Assembly (NCBI GenBank): GCA_963828825.1
Contig: CAWHGF010000007.1
Span: forward strand, 744,001-808,000
From: Bog-473 sp963828825
Lineage (GTDB): Bacteria; Actinomycetota; Acidimicrobiia; Acidimicrobiales; RAAP-2
Direction of reading: 5' to 3'
DNA: 64,000 nt
The stretch's first letter is position 1, and each line of letters begins with the position of its first letter. The notes under the pieces are model-generated. The model was not told the origin of the DNA, made no database searches, and was given only the letters and a program-made list of their open reading frames with translations. Shown here piece after piece: positions 16,443-24,987 of this stretch. A program made the translations under genes and the position numbers.

Positions 16443-17674
16443 CCGACCTCATCGACGAAACCACTCCACGGCTCGGCGGGACCACACCCCTCCCGAAGAT
16501 CATCAGCGTCGACGATCACATCGTGGAGCCGCCGCACCTGTGGGACGCCTGGCTGCCGGCGCGCTATCGCGACCGGGGCCCCAAGGCGGAGCGCCGCGGC
16601 ATCGGCGACATGGAGCACATCGGTGGGGGGACCTACCGCCAGACCTTCGACCCCGACGGCCCGCAGGCGGACTGCTGGGTCTACGAGGACCTCGTGTACA
16701 TCAACAAGCGCCACGTGGCCGCCGTCGGCTTCGACCGCGACGACATGACCATGTCCCCCATCACGTACGACGAGATGCGACCCGGTTGCTACGACCCCAC
16801 GGCCCGCATCGCCGACAACGAGGCCAACTGGGTGGAGGCCAGCCTGTGCTTCCCGACCTTCCCGCGCTTCTGCGGCCAGACCTTTCTGGAGGCGAAGGAC
16901 AAGGAGCTCGCCGAGGCCTGCGTCGTGGCCTACAACGACTTCATGGTCGAGGAGTGGTGCGGGGACAGCGGGGGGGCGCTGATCCCACTGTGTCTCATCC
17001 CCTTGTGGGACGCCCACAAGGCGGCGGCCGAGGTGCGGCGCAACGCGGCCCGCGGCGTGCGCGCCGTGTGCTTCAGCGAGATCCCGCCCCACCTGGGGCT
17101 GCCCAGCATCCACAGCGGCACCTGGGACCCATTCTTCGCCGCCTGCGAGGACACCGGCACGGTCGTGTGCATGCACATCGGCTCGTCGTCGAAGATGCCG
17201 GCCACCTCGGCCGACGCGCCCGTCGCCGTGGCGGCGGCGCTCAGCTTCGGCAACGCCATGTCATCGCTCTGCGACTTCCTCTTCTCCGGTGTCCTCATCC
17301 GCTTCCCCCGCCTCGTCCTCGCCTACTCGGAGGGGCAGATCGGCTGGCTGCCCTACATCCTCGAGCGGGTCGACGACGTGTGGCGCGAGCACCGGGCCTG
17401 GGGTGGCGTCAAGGACATCGTGCCCGAGCCGCCGTCGATGTACTTCCACCGCCAGGTCTACGGTTGCTTCTTCCGCGACCAGCACGGGCTCGACTCCCTC
17501 GGGGTCATCGGGGCCGACCGCGTCACCTTCGAGACCGACTACCCGCACACCGACTCCACCTGGCCCGACACCCGCGCCGTGGCGGAGGAATTGGTGCGGG
17601 GCCTCTCTGACGAGGAGGTGTACCGGATCATGCGGGGCAACGCCATTGCGATGCTCGGCCTGGAAGGCCCGTGA
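16439..17674 (+). CDS. Amidohydrolase family protein (amidohydrolase_2 type)
   Basis: This 411-residue metal-dependent TIM barrel's ATG at 16439 overlaps the LLM stop. The first metal motif is altered to SVDDHIVEPPHLWDAWLP (DxH type), typical of amidohydrolase-related decarboxylases. The other ligands are probably in TVVCMHIGSSSKMP and ADRVTFETDYPHTDSTWPDT. Relatives include 2,3-dihydroxybenzoate and ACMS decarboxylases and many function-unknown actinobacterial proteins in P450/LLM clusters. A decarboxylation or C-C cleavage step is plausible. A 22-codon ORF overlaps its stop. Confidence 0.88.
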   Translation: MTDLIDETTPRLGGTTPLPKIISVDDHIVEPPHLWDAWLPARYRDRGPKAERRGIGDMEHIGGGTYRQTFDPDGPQADCWVYEDLVYINKRHVAAVGFDRDDMTMSPITYDEMRPGCYDPTARIADNEANWVEASLCFPTFPRFCGQTFLEAKDKELAEACVVAYNDFMVEEWCGDSGGALIPLCLIPLWDAHKAAAEVRRNAARGVRAVCFSEIPPHLGLPSIHSGTWDPFFAACEDTGTVVCMHIGSSSKMPATSADAPVAVAAALSFGNAMSSLCDFLFSGVLIRFPRLVLAYSEGQIGWLPYILERVDDVWREHRAWGGVKDIVPEPPSMYFHRQVYGCFFRDQHGLDSLGVIGADRVTFETDYPHTDSTWPDTRAVAEELVRGLSDEEVYRIMRGNAIAMLGLEGP

Positions 17675-17739
17675 GCCTGGGCGACGTCGTCAACCCGGAG
17701 GCGCTGACGGCCCTGCGGGCCACCGACGTCATCGGGTGA
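17671..17739 (+). other. 22-codon ORF at end of amidohydrolase operon, possible gene stump
   Basis: The GTG at 17671 overlaps the amidohydrolase stop (GTGA), the same junction style as the rest of the cluster. The frame reads VSLGDVVNPEALTALRATDV then IG and stops at 17739, 11 bp into the convergent GtrA gene. It looks like the first codons of a longer gene that was cut off here, leaving only the coupled start. Translation is possible but unproven. Confidence 0.35.
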
Positions 17740-18250
17740 GAACCGCCTCCCGGTGGTCGCGCGCCTCCTCGTCCGGCCGCGGTGGACCCGATGCCACCGC
17801 GCGCGCCGCGGAGTGTCGGAAGAGGACCCGGTCGAGCAGGACGAACTGGACCACCCAGAGCGCGCCGTAGGCCCAGACGTTGGCCGCCTCCACGGCGAGC
17901 GTGTGCCGGCCACGACTCCAGTCGATCGTGCGCGCCGACACGGCGCGTACCGCCAGCGTCGAGAGCACCAGGCCCGCGAAGGACAGCGTGCAGAAAGGGG
18001 TCACCTGGCGCAGAACGGACCGTGGCGAGTGGTCGAGCCAGACCCACCGCCGATTCAGCTCGAAGGACGGGACCGTCCCCACGGCCGTCGCCAGAACGTT
18101 GGCCACGACGGCGTCGACACCGAAGAGGCCCACGAGGAGCCCGAGGATGCTCAGGCTCGTCAACGTGGAGATGCCCGAAACGGCGGAGTAGCGGAACACC
18201 TTCGCGACACGATCGGATCCGCGTAACGCAGCCTGCACGCTCAGGGTCAT
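17729..18250 (-). CDS. GtrA family membrane protein
   Basis: This 173-residue protein has four predicted transmembrane helices: RYSAVSGISTLTSLSILGLL, AVVANVLATAVGTVPSFELN, FCTLSFAGLVLSTLAV and NVWAYGALWVVQFVLLDRVL. The F-ELNRRWVW motif between helices two and three is the GtrA hallmark. GtrA proteins are thought to flip polyprenyl-phosphate-linked monosaccharides across the membrane for a GT-C transferase. I chose the ATG at 18250; an upstream in-frame start at 18334 adds a basic 28-residue extension. It is divergent from the GT-C gene at 18391. Confidence 0.87.
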   Translation of the reverse strand: MTLSVQAALRGSDRVAKVFRYSAVSGISTLTSLSILGLLVGLFGVDAVVANVLATAVGTVPSFELNRRWVWLDHSPRSVLRQVTPFCTLSFAGLVLSTLAVRAVSARTIDWSRGRHTLAVEAANVWAYGALWVVQFVLLDRVLFRHSAARAVASGPPRPDEEARDHREAVLTR

Positions 18251-18390
18251 GAGCCGTAGTGTGCGCGGCCGACCTCCGAGCGCGCTGAGCGCGAGGTGGT
18301 CACGCCGTACGAACCATCGCCCGGCAAAATCCAACGGGGCGCACAGGGGACGTACAACCCGCCCGCAGTCGCAGCCTTCACCATCATCGC

Positions 18391-20553
18391 ATGACCATCG
18401 TCATCGACCCCACCGCGCCGGACGCGGTCCTGCCCGAGACGCCGCACCCTGACGCACCGCCGGACTCGCTCCCCCCACGCGCGGGATCCAGCAGGGCGCG
18501 CCACCGGTGGTGGCAACGGCCGGGGCGACCCGTCTGGTCCGTGCCGGCGCGTCTGGGCGTCTTCGGCCTGGCGGCGTTGCTGTACACCTGGAACCTGTCC
18601 CGCATCGGCATGGGCAACACCTTCTACGCCGCCGCCGTCAAGAGTGGGACAGAGAGTTGGAAGGCCTTCTTCTTCGGCTCGCTCGATCCGGGTTCGTTCA
18701 TCACCGTCGACAAGCCTGCTGCGGCCCTCTGGGTGATGGAGCTCTCGGGGCGGATCTTCGGCTTCTCGAGTTGGAGCATGCTGCTGCCCGAGGCCCTGGC
18801 CGGCGTGGCGACGGTGATGGTGCTCTATCACCTGGTGCGGCGGTGGTTCGGCGAACCAGCCGCGGTCCTGGCGTCGTTGGCGCTCGCGCTCACACCCGTG
18901 GCCGTGGTCATCTTCCGCTACAACGATCCGGACGCCCTCTTGACCCTCTTGTTGGTGCTCGCGACGTGGGCCTGCTGGCGCGCCATCGAGACGGGCAAGA
19001 CGGTCGGGCTGGTGTTGTCGGGCGCGCTCGTCGGGCTGGCCTTCCTCACCAAGACGCTCGACGCCTTCATCGTCGTGCCGGCCTTCGGCCTGGCCTACCT
19101 GTGCTGCGGTCCGCCGCGCCTCGCTCGGCGCATCGGGCAGCTCGGCTGGGCCGCGTTGGCGCTGCTCGTCTCGAGCGGGTGGTGGGTGGCGATCGTCGAG
19201 CTGTGGCCGGAGAGCGCGCGCCCTTACATCGGCGGGAGCACGGACAACTCCGAGCTCAATCTCATCTTCGGCTACAACGGCTTCGCGCGGCTCTTCGGTT
19301 CGGGCGGCACCGCGGGCCTCGGGAACGTCTCGAGCGGATCGTCGGCCTTCGGCGGCGGCGAGGGCCTGCTTCGCATGTTCGACAGCGAGCTGGGAGGGCA
19401 GATCTCCTGGCTCCTCCCGCTGGCCCTCCTGGGCCTCGTCGGCGGCCTGTGGTTGACCCGTCGTCACGGCCGCAACGACCACGGGCGGGCCGGTTTCGTG
19501 CTGTGGGGCGGCACGCTCCTCATGTACCTGGCGGTGTACGACTATGCCCAGGGGATCTTCCACCCGTACTACACGGTCGTGATGGCCCCGGCCGTCGCCG
19601 CCCTCGCCGGAGCCGGGGCGGTGGCGTTGTGGCGCCTCGGCCAGCGGTCGCTTCGCTGGGCCTGGGTGCTGCCGGCCGCCATCGTGGGCACCGTCATCTG
19701 GGCCGACACGTTGCTGGCCCGGAGCAGCGGATACGACACCTGGCTCGGGCCCACCGTCATCGTGACCGGTACCGTCTCCGCGCTGCTCCTCTTCGTCTGC
19801 CTGGCCCGGCCGTTCCGGATCCGCCTGGTCGGGGTGGCCGCCGGCGCCGTGGCCGCCGTGTCGGTGCTGGCGGGGCCCGCGGCCTACTCCCTCACGACGG
19901 TCGGCACCACGACGACGGCCATCGCCACCGCCGGGCCCACTTCAGGCGCCGGCGGGCTCGGTGGTGGAGCCGGACCGGGCGGCATCGGTACGCCCGGCGG
20001 CGCGCCAGGACGGACCACCGCGGCAGGACACGGAGCGCGAGGGGCAGGCCCGTCCGGAGCGTCCGGACGGGCCGGAGCCGGAGCGTCGACCGTCAACCAG
20101 AGCCTCATCACGTACCTGGAACGGCACCAAGGCAGCGCGACGTACCTCGTGGCGGTGAGCGGTTCGCAGACAGCCGCGCCGTTCATCTTGCAGAGCGGCA
20201 AGGCGGTGATCGCGATGGGCGGGTTCGGCGGCTCTGACCCCGCACCCACACTCAGCGAGTTCAAGGACCTCGTGACCTCGGGCAAGGTCCACTACGTCTA
20301 CGTCTCGGGCACCGCGGGAGGGACCGCCGGTGCCGGCCCAACCGGCGGCAGTGGAGGGCACCCGGGAACGTCGGGCACGGCCCGCGGTGGGATCCCGGGT
20401 GGTGGCCCGCGTTCGGGAGGCCAGTCGTCGGACACCGCCAGCGCCGTTGACACCTGGGTCGAGGCCCACGGGACGCTCGTGTCGGCGTCCGCGTACGGCG
20501 GGAGCTCGGGCGGCGCCCTGTACGCCGTCAGTCGCTCGGCCGCCGCCGGCTGA
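18391..20553 (+). CDS. GT-C glycosyltransferase (ArnT/YkcB-like, GT39-related)
   Basis: This is a 720-residue multi-pass membrane enzyme. The cytoplasmic N-terminus is Pro/Arg-rich, followed by about ten helices. The lumenal acid motif of the superfamily is in FGSLDPGSFITVDKPAAALW, with FRYNDPDALLTLLLVLATW and a periplasmic FGYNGFARLFGSGG later. After residue 520 comes a Gly/Ala-rich linker and an extracytoplasmic C-terminal domain with VIAMGGFGGSDPAPTLSEFK, shared with the paralogue at 31723-33960. It should transfer a sugar from polyprenyl phosphate to an envelope acceptor. It pairs with the divergent GtrA gene. Confidence 0.88.
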   Translation: MTIVIDPTAPDAVLPETPHPDAPPDSLPPRAGSSRARHRWWQRPGRPVWSVPARLGVFGLAALLYTWNLSRIGMGNTFYAAAVKSGTESWKAFFFGSLDPGSFITVDKPAAALWVMELSGRIFGFSSWSMLLPEALAGVATVMVLYHLVRRWFGEPAAVLASLALALTPVAVVIFRYNDPDALLTLLLVLATWACWRAIETGKTVGLVLSGALVGLAFLTKTLDAFIVVPAFGLAYLCCGPPRLARRIGQLGWAALALLVSSGWWVAIVELWPESARPYIGGSTDNSELNLIFGYNGFARLFGSGGTAGLGNVSSGSSAFGGGEGLLRMFDSELGGQISWLLPLALLGLVGGLWLTRRHGRNDHGRAGFVLWGGTLLMYLAVYDYAQGIFHPYYTVVMAPAVAALAGAGAVALWRLGQRSLRWAWVLPAAIVGTVIWADTLLARSSGYDTWLGPTVIVTGTVSALLLFVCLARPFRIRLVGVAAGAVAAVSVLAGPAAYSLTTVGTTTTAIATAGPTSGAGGLGGGAGPGGIGTPGGAPGRTTAAGHGARGAGPSGASGRAGAGASTVNQSLITYLERHQGSATYLVAVSGSQTAAPFILQSGKAVIAMGGFGGSDPAPTLSEFKDLVTSGKVHYVYVSGTAGGTAGAGPTGGSGGHPGTSGTARGGIPGGGPRSGGQSSDTASAVDTWVEAHGTLVSASAYGGSSGGALYAVSRSAAAG

Positions 20554-20564
20554 CGGCGCGACCC

Positions 20565-21248
20565 TCAGTACCGCGGCAGCGCGATGAAGGCGACGAGGTA
20601 GGCGAACAGCCCCGCCCCGACCAGAGTGCAGGCGTGGAACACCTCGTGGAAGCCGAACACCCGCGGCCAGGGGTCCGGCCGCTTGCGGGCGTAGATCAGC
20701 GCCCCGGCCGTGTAGGCGAACCCCGCGGCGAGCATCAAGACGAAGCCGGCCCAGCCCAGGCTGCGCACCAGCTGGGGCGCCACGATGGTCGGGCACCAGC
20801 CCACAACCACGTAGGGGATGGCGACCACCCACTGCGGCGCGTCCAGGAAGACCTGGCGCAACGCGATCCCGGCGGCCGCGCCGGCCCAGACCATGGTGAG
20901 CACGAGCACCTCGGCCCACCCGGTGAGTGCCAGCCCGACCACCGCGGTGCACGTCGCCGCGATCCCGACGAAGATCGCGCTGTGGTCGGCCCGGCGCATG
21001 CGCCGCCACGCCGGCGCGGACCAGTGGAGGCGGTGGAAGGCGGCGCTGGTCCCGAACATCGCCAGCATCCCGGCCACGTAGACCGACAGCACAGCCGTCG
21101 CCCACGCGTCCGGTCCGGCGACGATGAGGAAGGGGCCGCCCACCAGCCAGGCGAGGAACGCGCCGGCGTGCAACCACCCGCGCAGGAGCGGACGCGGCCC
21201 GCGATTGTCGGCCGACCTCCCCTGCTCGCCCTGGGCCAGGACCGTCAT
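20565..21248 (-). CDS. trhA: Hemolysin III family membrane protein (TrhA)
   Basis: This 227-residue protein has seven hydrophobic helices of the PAQR/hemolysin III superfamily. Diagnostic residues are AAFHRLHWSAPAWRRMRRAD, HSAIFVGIAATCTAVVGLAL and the C-terminal GFHEVFHACTLVGAGLFAYL, where the SxxxH and HxxxH histidines bind zinc. Bacterial TrhA affects membrane homeostasis; the hemolysin name is historical. Its ATG overlaps the serB stop by 4 bp, so it is co-translated with serB and the upstream acyltransferase. The C-terminus converges on the GT-C gene with an 11-bp gap. Confidence 0.9.
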   Translation of the reverse strand: MTVLAQGEQGRSADNRGPRPLLRGWLHAGAFLAWLVGGPFLIVAGPDAWATAVLSVYVAGMLAMFGTSAAFHRLHWSAPAWRRMRRADHSAIFVGIAATCTAVVGLALTGWAEVLVLTMVWAGAAAGIALRQVFLDAPQWVVAIPYVVVGWCPTIVAPQLVRSLGWAGFVLMLAAGFAYTAGALIYARKRPDPWPRVFGFHEVFHACTLVGAGLFAYLVAFIALPRY

Positions 21249-22447
21249 CGGTCCCCCGCCTGCTCCAGCCGGTCGGCCAGTTCCACCTCGCGGCGCGAGA
21301 TGCCGAGTAGGAAGAGGATGGCGTCGAGGTAGGGGACACTGAGGGCGGTGTCGGCGGCCTGGCGTACGACCGGCTTGGCGTTGAAGGCGATGCCGAGCCC
21401 GGCCGCGGCCAGCATGTCGATGTCGTTGGCCCCGTCGCCCACGGCGATGGTGCGCGCCAGTGGGACGCCTGCCGCCGCCGCGAACGCCGCCAGCGCCGCC
21501 GCCTTGCCCGCCCGGTCGACGATGGGCCCGTCCAGCTCGCCGGTGACGACGCCCGCGTCAACGGCGAGCACGTTGGCCGCCAAGTAGTCGATGCCCAGAT
21601 CGGTGACCAGTGGGCCGATCACCTGGGTGAAGCCGCCGCTCACCACCGCCAGCTCATAGCCGAGCCGCTTGAGCGTGCGCACCAGGGTGCGGGCGCCCGG
21701 CGTCAGGACGATGGCGTCGCGCACGGCGTCGAGGTCGGCCTCCTTCAAGCCGGCCAGGAGCCGCACCCGCTGGCGCAGCGCATCGGCGAATTCGACCTCT
21801 CCGGCCATGGCGGCCTCGGTGACCGCGGTCACCTGCGGGCCGCAGCCATGGCGTTCCGCCAACAGGTCGATCACCTCTCCCTGCACCAGGGTGGAGTCCG
21901 CGTCCAGCACGATCAGGTGCTTGGCCCGCCGGTGCAGGCCGGCCGGTTGCACCGCGAGATCGACCAGGCAGCGGGCGGCCGCCTCGGCCAGCGCCCGCCG
22001 CAAGCTGTCGATGTCGGCGCCGGCCACCGACAGCTCGTAGCTGTGCACCGGGTACGCCGCCAGCCGCACGATCCGCTCGATGTTGCCGCCGCAGCGCGCG
22101 ATGGAGCCCGTCACCGTCTCGAGGGTCGCGGCCTCGATCTCGGGTGCCAGGAGCGTGACCAGATGGCCCTCGGCGATGTCGTCCATCTGCGCCTCCACGA
22201 GGGGTTCGACCGTGACCTCGACGCCCGCCGCGCCGAAGCGCTCCGCCAGGAGGGCGCACACCGGCTCCACCTCCACGGGCACCATGTCGGCCTCCACGCA
22301 GAGCAGCAGCCGGCCGTGGACCCGGACCTGCTCCACGTCGTCCACCTCGACGCCGCGCTCGGCCAGCGCGCTGAACAGCCGCGCGGCAATGCCCGGGCCG
22401 TCCTGCCCGCTCACTGTCACGAGATACGGCGAGGGCGCCTCCGTCAC
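21245..22447 (-). CDS. serB: Phosphoserine phosphatase
   Basis: This 400-residue SerB hydrolyses phosphoserine to serine in the last step of serine biosynthesis. The N-terminus has two ACT-like domains (SPYLVTVSGQDGPGIAARLF and GHLVTLLAPEIEAATLETVT), as in mycobacterial SerB2, so feedback by serine is likely. The HAD core has the aspartyl nucleophile motif VLDADSTLVQGEVIDLLA, then LAVVSGGFTQVI, a conserved lysine in DRAGKAAAL, and VGDGANDIDMLAAAGLGIAF. The GTG start at 22447 overlaps the acyltransferase stop (GTGA). Confidence 0.95.
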   Translation of the reverse strand: MTEAPSPYLVTVSGQDGPGIAARLFSALAERGVEVDDVEQVRVHGRLLLCVEADMVPVEVEPVCALLAERFGAAGVEVTVEPLVEAQMDDIAEGHLVTLLAPEIEAATLETVTGSIARCGGNIERIVRLAAYPVHSYELSVAGADIDSLRRALAEAAARCLVDLAVQPAGLHRRAKHLIVLDADSTLVQGEVIDLLAERHGCGPQVTAVTEAAMAGEVEFADALRQRVRLLAGLKEADLDAVRDAIVLTPGARTLVRTLKRLGYELAVVSGGFTQVIGPLVTDLGIDYLAANVLAVDAGVVTGELDGPIVDRAGKAAALAAFAAAAGVPLARTIAVGDGANDIDMLAAAGLGIAFNAKPVVRQAADTALSVPYLDAILFLLGISRREVELADRLEQAGDR

Positions 22448-23106
22448 GGACGGGTGACGTTCGTCTCGGTGACCCAACCGGCGCCCTCAACCCAGCGCTT
22501 GAGGATGCGGCCCGGCACGCCGGCGACCACGCAGCGGTCGGGGACCTCGCCGCGCACGACCGCACCGGCGGCCACCACGACGTGCTCGCCGATCTGCGCC
22601 CCGGGGAGGATGACGGCGTTGGCGCCCAGCCAGCTGCCCGAGCCGATGCGCACCGGGGCCTCGGTGGGCCACTGCCGGCCGATCGGCTCGACCGGGTCCT
22701 CGTAGGAATGGTTCTGGTCGGTGATGTAGACGTAGGGGCCGGTCTGGATGTCGTCCCCGATCACGATCTCCCAGTGACCCACGATGTGCGAGCCGCGTCC
22801 GATGAGACAACGGCTGCCGATCGACACCACCGGATCGGTCGGCATCTCCTGTCCCGGTGCCATGCCGGCCGAAATGGAGACGCCCGGGCCGACGATCGTC
22901 TCGGCCCCGATGTTTATCAGGTGCTCGTTGTAGATGGCGCCCTGGGGGAACAGGAGGCAGGCTCCCGCGCCCATCCGTCCGAAACGGCGCCCCCGGGGGT
23001 CCTCCGGGCCCACCGCCCCCAGCTCGGCGGCCCCGTCCCACGCCGCGTGCACCAGCCGGGACAAGGGACGCCGTAGCGGCGCGGGGAGGGAGCGGGCCCA
23101 GCTCAC
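22444..23106 (-). CDS. Left-handed beta-helix acyltransferase
   Basis: This 220-residue protein starts at GTG 23106 (VSWARSLPAPLRRPLSRLVH). Hexapeptide repeats run through IGAETIVGPGVSISAG, VVSIGSRCLIGRGSHIVGHW, EIVIGDDIQTGPYVYITDQN, then RIGSGSWLGANAVILPGAQI and GEHVVVAAGAVVRGEVPD. They end with the CVVAGVPGRILKRW cap typical of O-acetyltransferases. Such enzymes acetylate sugars or other acceptors with acetyl-CoA. It is the first gene of the acyltransferase-serB-trhA operon, which raises serine O-acetylation or envelope modification as possibilities; the acceptor is unknown. A longer in-frame ORF upstream overlaps the divergent gene and is less likely. Confidence 0.85.
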   Translation of the reverse strand: MSWARSLPAPLRRPLSRLVHAAWDGAAELGAVGPEDPRGRRFGRMGAGACLLFPQGAIYNEHLINIGAETIVGPGVSISAGMAPGQEMPTDPVVSIGSRCLIGRGSHIVGHWEIVIGDDIQTGPYVYITDQNHSYEDPVEPIGRQWPTEAPVRIGSGSWLGANAVILPGAQIGEHVVVAAGAVVRGEVPDRCVVAGVPGRILKRWVEGAGWVTETNVTRP

Positions 23107-23188
23107 GCAGGAATGGTAGGTGGTGTCGCCGACCCTCGTCACCGGCCCCCGCCCGTCCCCAGCAGAGGGTCGTGGGTACACTTCGTGT

Positions 23189-24895
23189 GTGCCGCCCCTC
23201 GAAGCGGATGGTGGCTCCGAGCCCGTGCCGTCTCCGGGCGGGCGCCCCATCGACCGCCGCCAGTTCCTGCAGCTCTCGGCGCTCGGCGCGGCCGGCTTCG
23301 CCGGGGCCACCCGCCTCGGCACTCACCGTCCGAAGCAGCACGTCGCGGCGCGGCCCAAGCGCAGCGTCCCGACACACGCCGCCGTCGTGGAGACGACGCT
23401 GGCGAGCGGCGTCGTGGTGCCGACGGCGCCCTGGCTGATCGCCGAGAACGCCAAGCGGGGCACGCTCAACTGGATCTGCAACCACGTCCAACCCGACCAC
23501 GCCCTCGAGGGCTTCGCCAGCCAGGTCAGCGCGGTGCCGGGTGACGACGTCGCGCTGTTCGTGAGCACGACCGCCAGCGCCGTCCAGGTGCAGGCCTACC
23601 GGATGGGCTTCTACCAGGGCCTCGGTGGCCGGCTCGTGGTGCAGACCGACTTCGTCCCGGCCAAGGTCCAAGCGGCGCCGGTGGTGGCGCCCGGCGTGGG
23701 CACGGTGACCTGCCCGTGGTCGCCCACCCTCACGCTCAACATCACGACGGACTGGCTGCCCGGCTGCTACCTCTTGAAGCTCGTCGGCGAGGGCGGCCAG
23801 GAGCAGTTCGTCCCTCTCACCATCCGCGACGACGCGTCCATGGCGTCCTACGTGTTCCAGAACAGCGTGACCACCTGGCAGGCCTACAACCTGTGGGGCA
23901 CCACCAGCCTCTATTACGGTCCGAACAGCAGCGGCCGGCCCACCTTCGCCAACCGCGCCCGAGCCGTCTCCTTCGACCGCCCGTACCCCCAGACCTGGGC
24001 GTCGGGCGCCGCCGACTTCGTCGGCAACGAGCTGCCCCTTCTGTTCCACCTCGAGAGCCTCGGGCTGGACATGACCTACTGGACCGACGTCGACCTGCAC
24101 GTCCAGCCGCAGCTGCTCATGAATCACCGCTGCCTCTTCAGCCTTGGCCACGACGAGTACTGGTCCCTGCCGATGCGCCAGGGGGCGGCCGCCGCCAACG
24201 CCGGCGGTGTCAACCTGGCCTTCCTGGGTGCCAACGCCTGCTACCGCCAGATCCGGCTGCAGTCGACCTCCGTCGGGCCCAACCGCCTGCAGGTCTGTTA
24301 CAAGGACGCCGCCGAGGACCCGCTGGCCCGCGAGCAGCCGGAGCTGACCACAGTCAACTGGGACCAGGCGCCGGTCAACGACCCCGAGTCCACCCTCATC
24401 GGCTCCATGTACCAGTCGGTTGGGGCCAAGGCGGACATGGTGGTCACCGACGCATCGTCGTGGTTCTACGACGGCTGCAACCTCACCGACGGCCACACCT
24501 TCAGCAACGTCATCCTGGGCGAGTACGACCGCTACGTCCCCCCCCTCCCCGGCCCGCGCAACGTCGACGTGCTGGCCCACTCGCCCGTTCCGGGGCAGTC
24601 CAACTGGTCCGACGTCACCTACTACACCGCCCCGGGGAACGGCGGCGGTGTGCTGGCCAGCGGCTCGGCCAGCTTCGTCTCGTTGCTCGGGACGACCGGT
24701 GTGATCCCGCCCATCGTCGTCATGGGGGCCATTCCCGGTGTGACCGACGTCATCCGCCGGGCCATGGAGAACGTCTACAGCCGCTTCGGACTGGGTCCGG
24801 CCACCTCCTACGGCAGTTCGAGCGGCAACTGGTCGGACGTCTACACCGGGGGCGCAGCGAGCGCCGGGACCGCCGCCGGCACCGCCTCCGCCTGA
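23189..24895 (+). CDS. Tat-exported protein with N,N-dimethylformamidase-like large-subunit domain
   Basis: This is a 568-residue protein. Residues 17-40 form a twin-arginine signal, IDRRQFLQLSALGAAGFAGA. The body matches the DMFase beta-subunit family: GRPTFANRARAVSFDRPYPQ, LLFHLESLGLDMTYWTDVDL, FSLGHDEYWSLPMRQGAAAA, NLAFLGANACYRQIRLQ and SSWFYDGCNLTDGHTFSNVI. Most relatives are secreted and their substrates are unknown. I chose the GTG at 23189 because TACACT lies just upstream and a leaderless start is plausible; the frame is open back to 23120. Confidence 0.83.
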   Translation: MPPLEADGGSEPVPSPGGRPIDRRQFLQLSALGAAGFAGATRLGTHRPKQHVAARPKRSVPTHAAVVETTLASGVVVPTAPWLIAENAKRGTLNWICNHVQPDHALEGFASQVSAVPGDDVALFVSTTASAVQVQAYRMGFYQGLGGRLVVQTDFVPAKVQAAPVVAPGVGTVTCPWSPTLTLNITTDWLPGCYLLKLVGEGGQEQFVPLTIRDDASMASYVFQNSVTTWQAYNLWGTTSLYYGPNSSGRPTFANRARAVSFDRPYPQTWASGAADFVGNELPLLFHLESLGLDMTYWTDVDLHVQPQLLMNHRCLFSLGHDEYWSLPMRQGAAAANAGGVNLAFLGANACYRQIRLQSTSVGPNRLQVCYKDAAEDPLAREQPELTTVNWDQAPVNDPESTLIGSMYQSVGAKADMVVTDASSWFYDGCNLTDGHTFSNVILGEYDRYVPPLPGPRNVDVLAHSPVPGQSNWSDVTYYTAPGNGGGVLASGSASFVSLLGTTGVIPPIVVMGAIPGVTDVIRRAMENVYSRFGLGPATSYGSSSGNWSDVYTGGAASAGTAAGTASA

Positions 24896-24987
24896 CGGCG
24901 CCAGCGGGCTGACCAGGGCGGGCGGCGCGGCGCGGGCCGGTATGACACCACTCGCGGGCGCCGTCCTCGTACGATCGACGTCCAGCG

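Noticed and set aside
20565..21248. Hemolysin or toxin
   Set aside because: The hemolysin III label is historical; the protein is a PAQR-type membrane protein widespread in non-pathogens.
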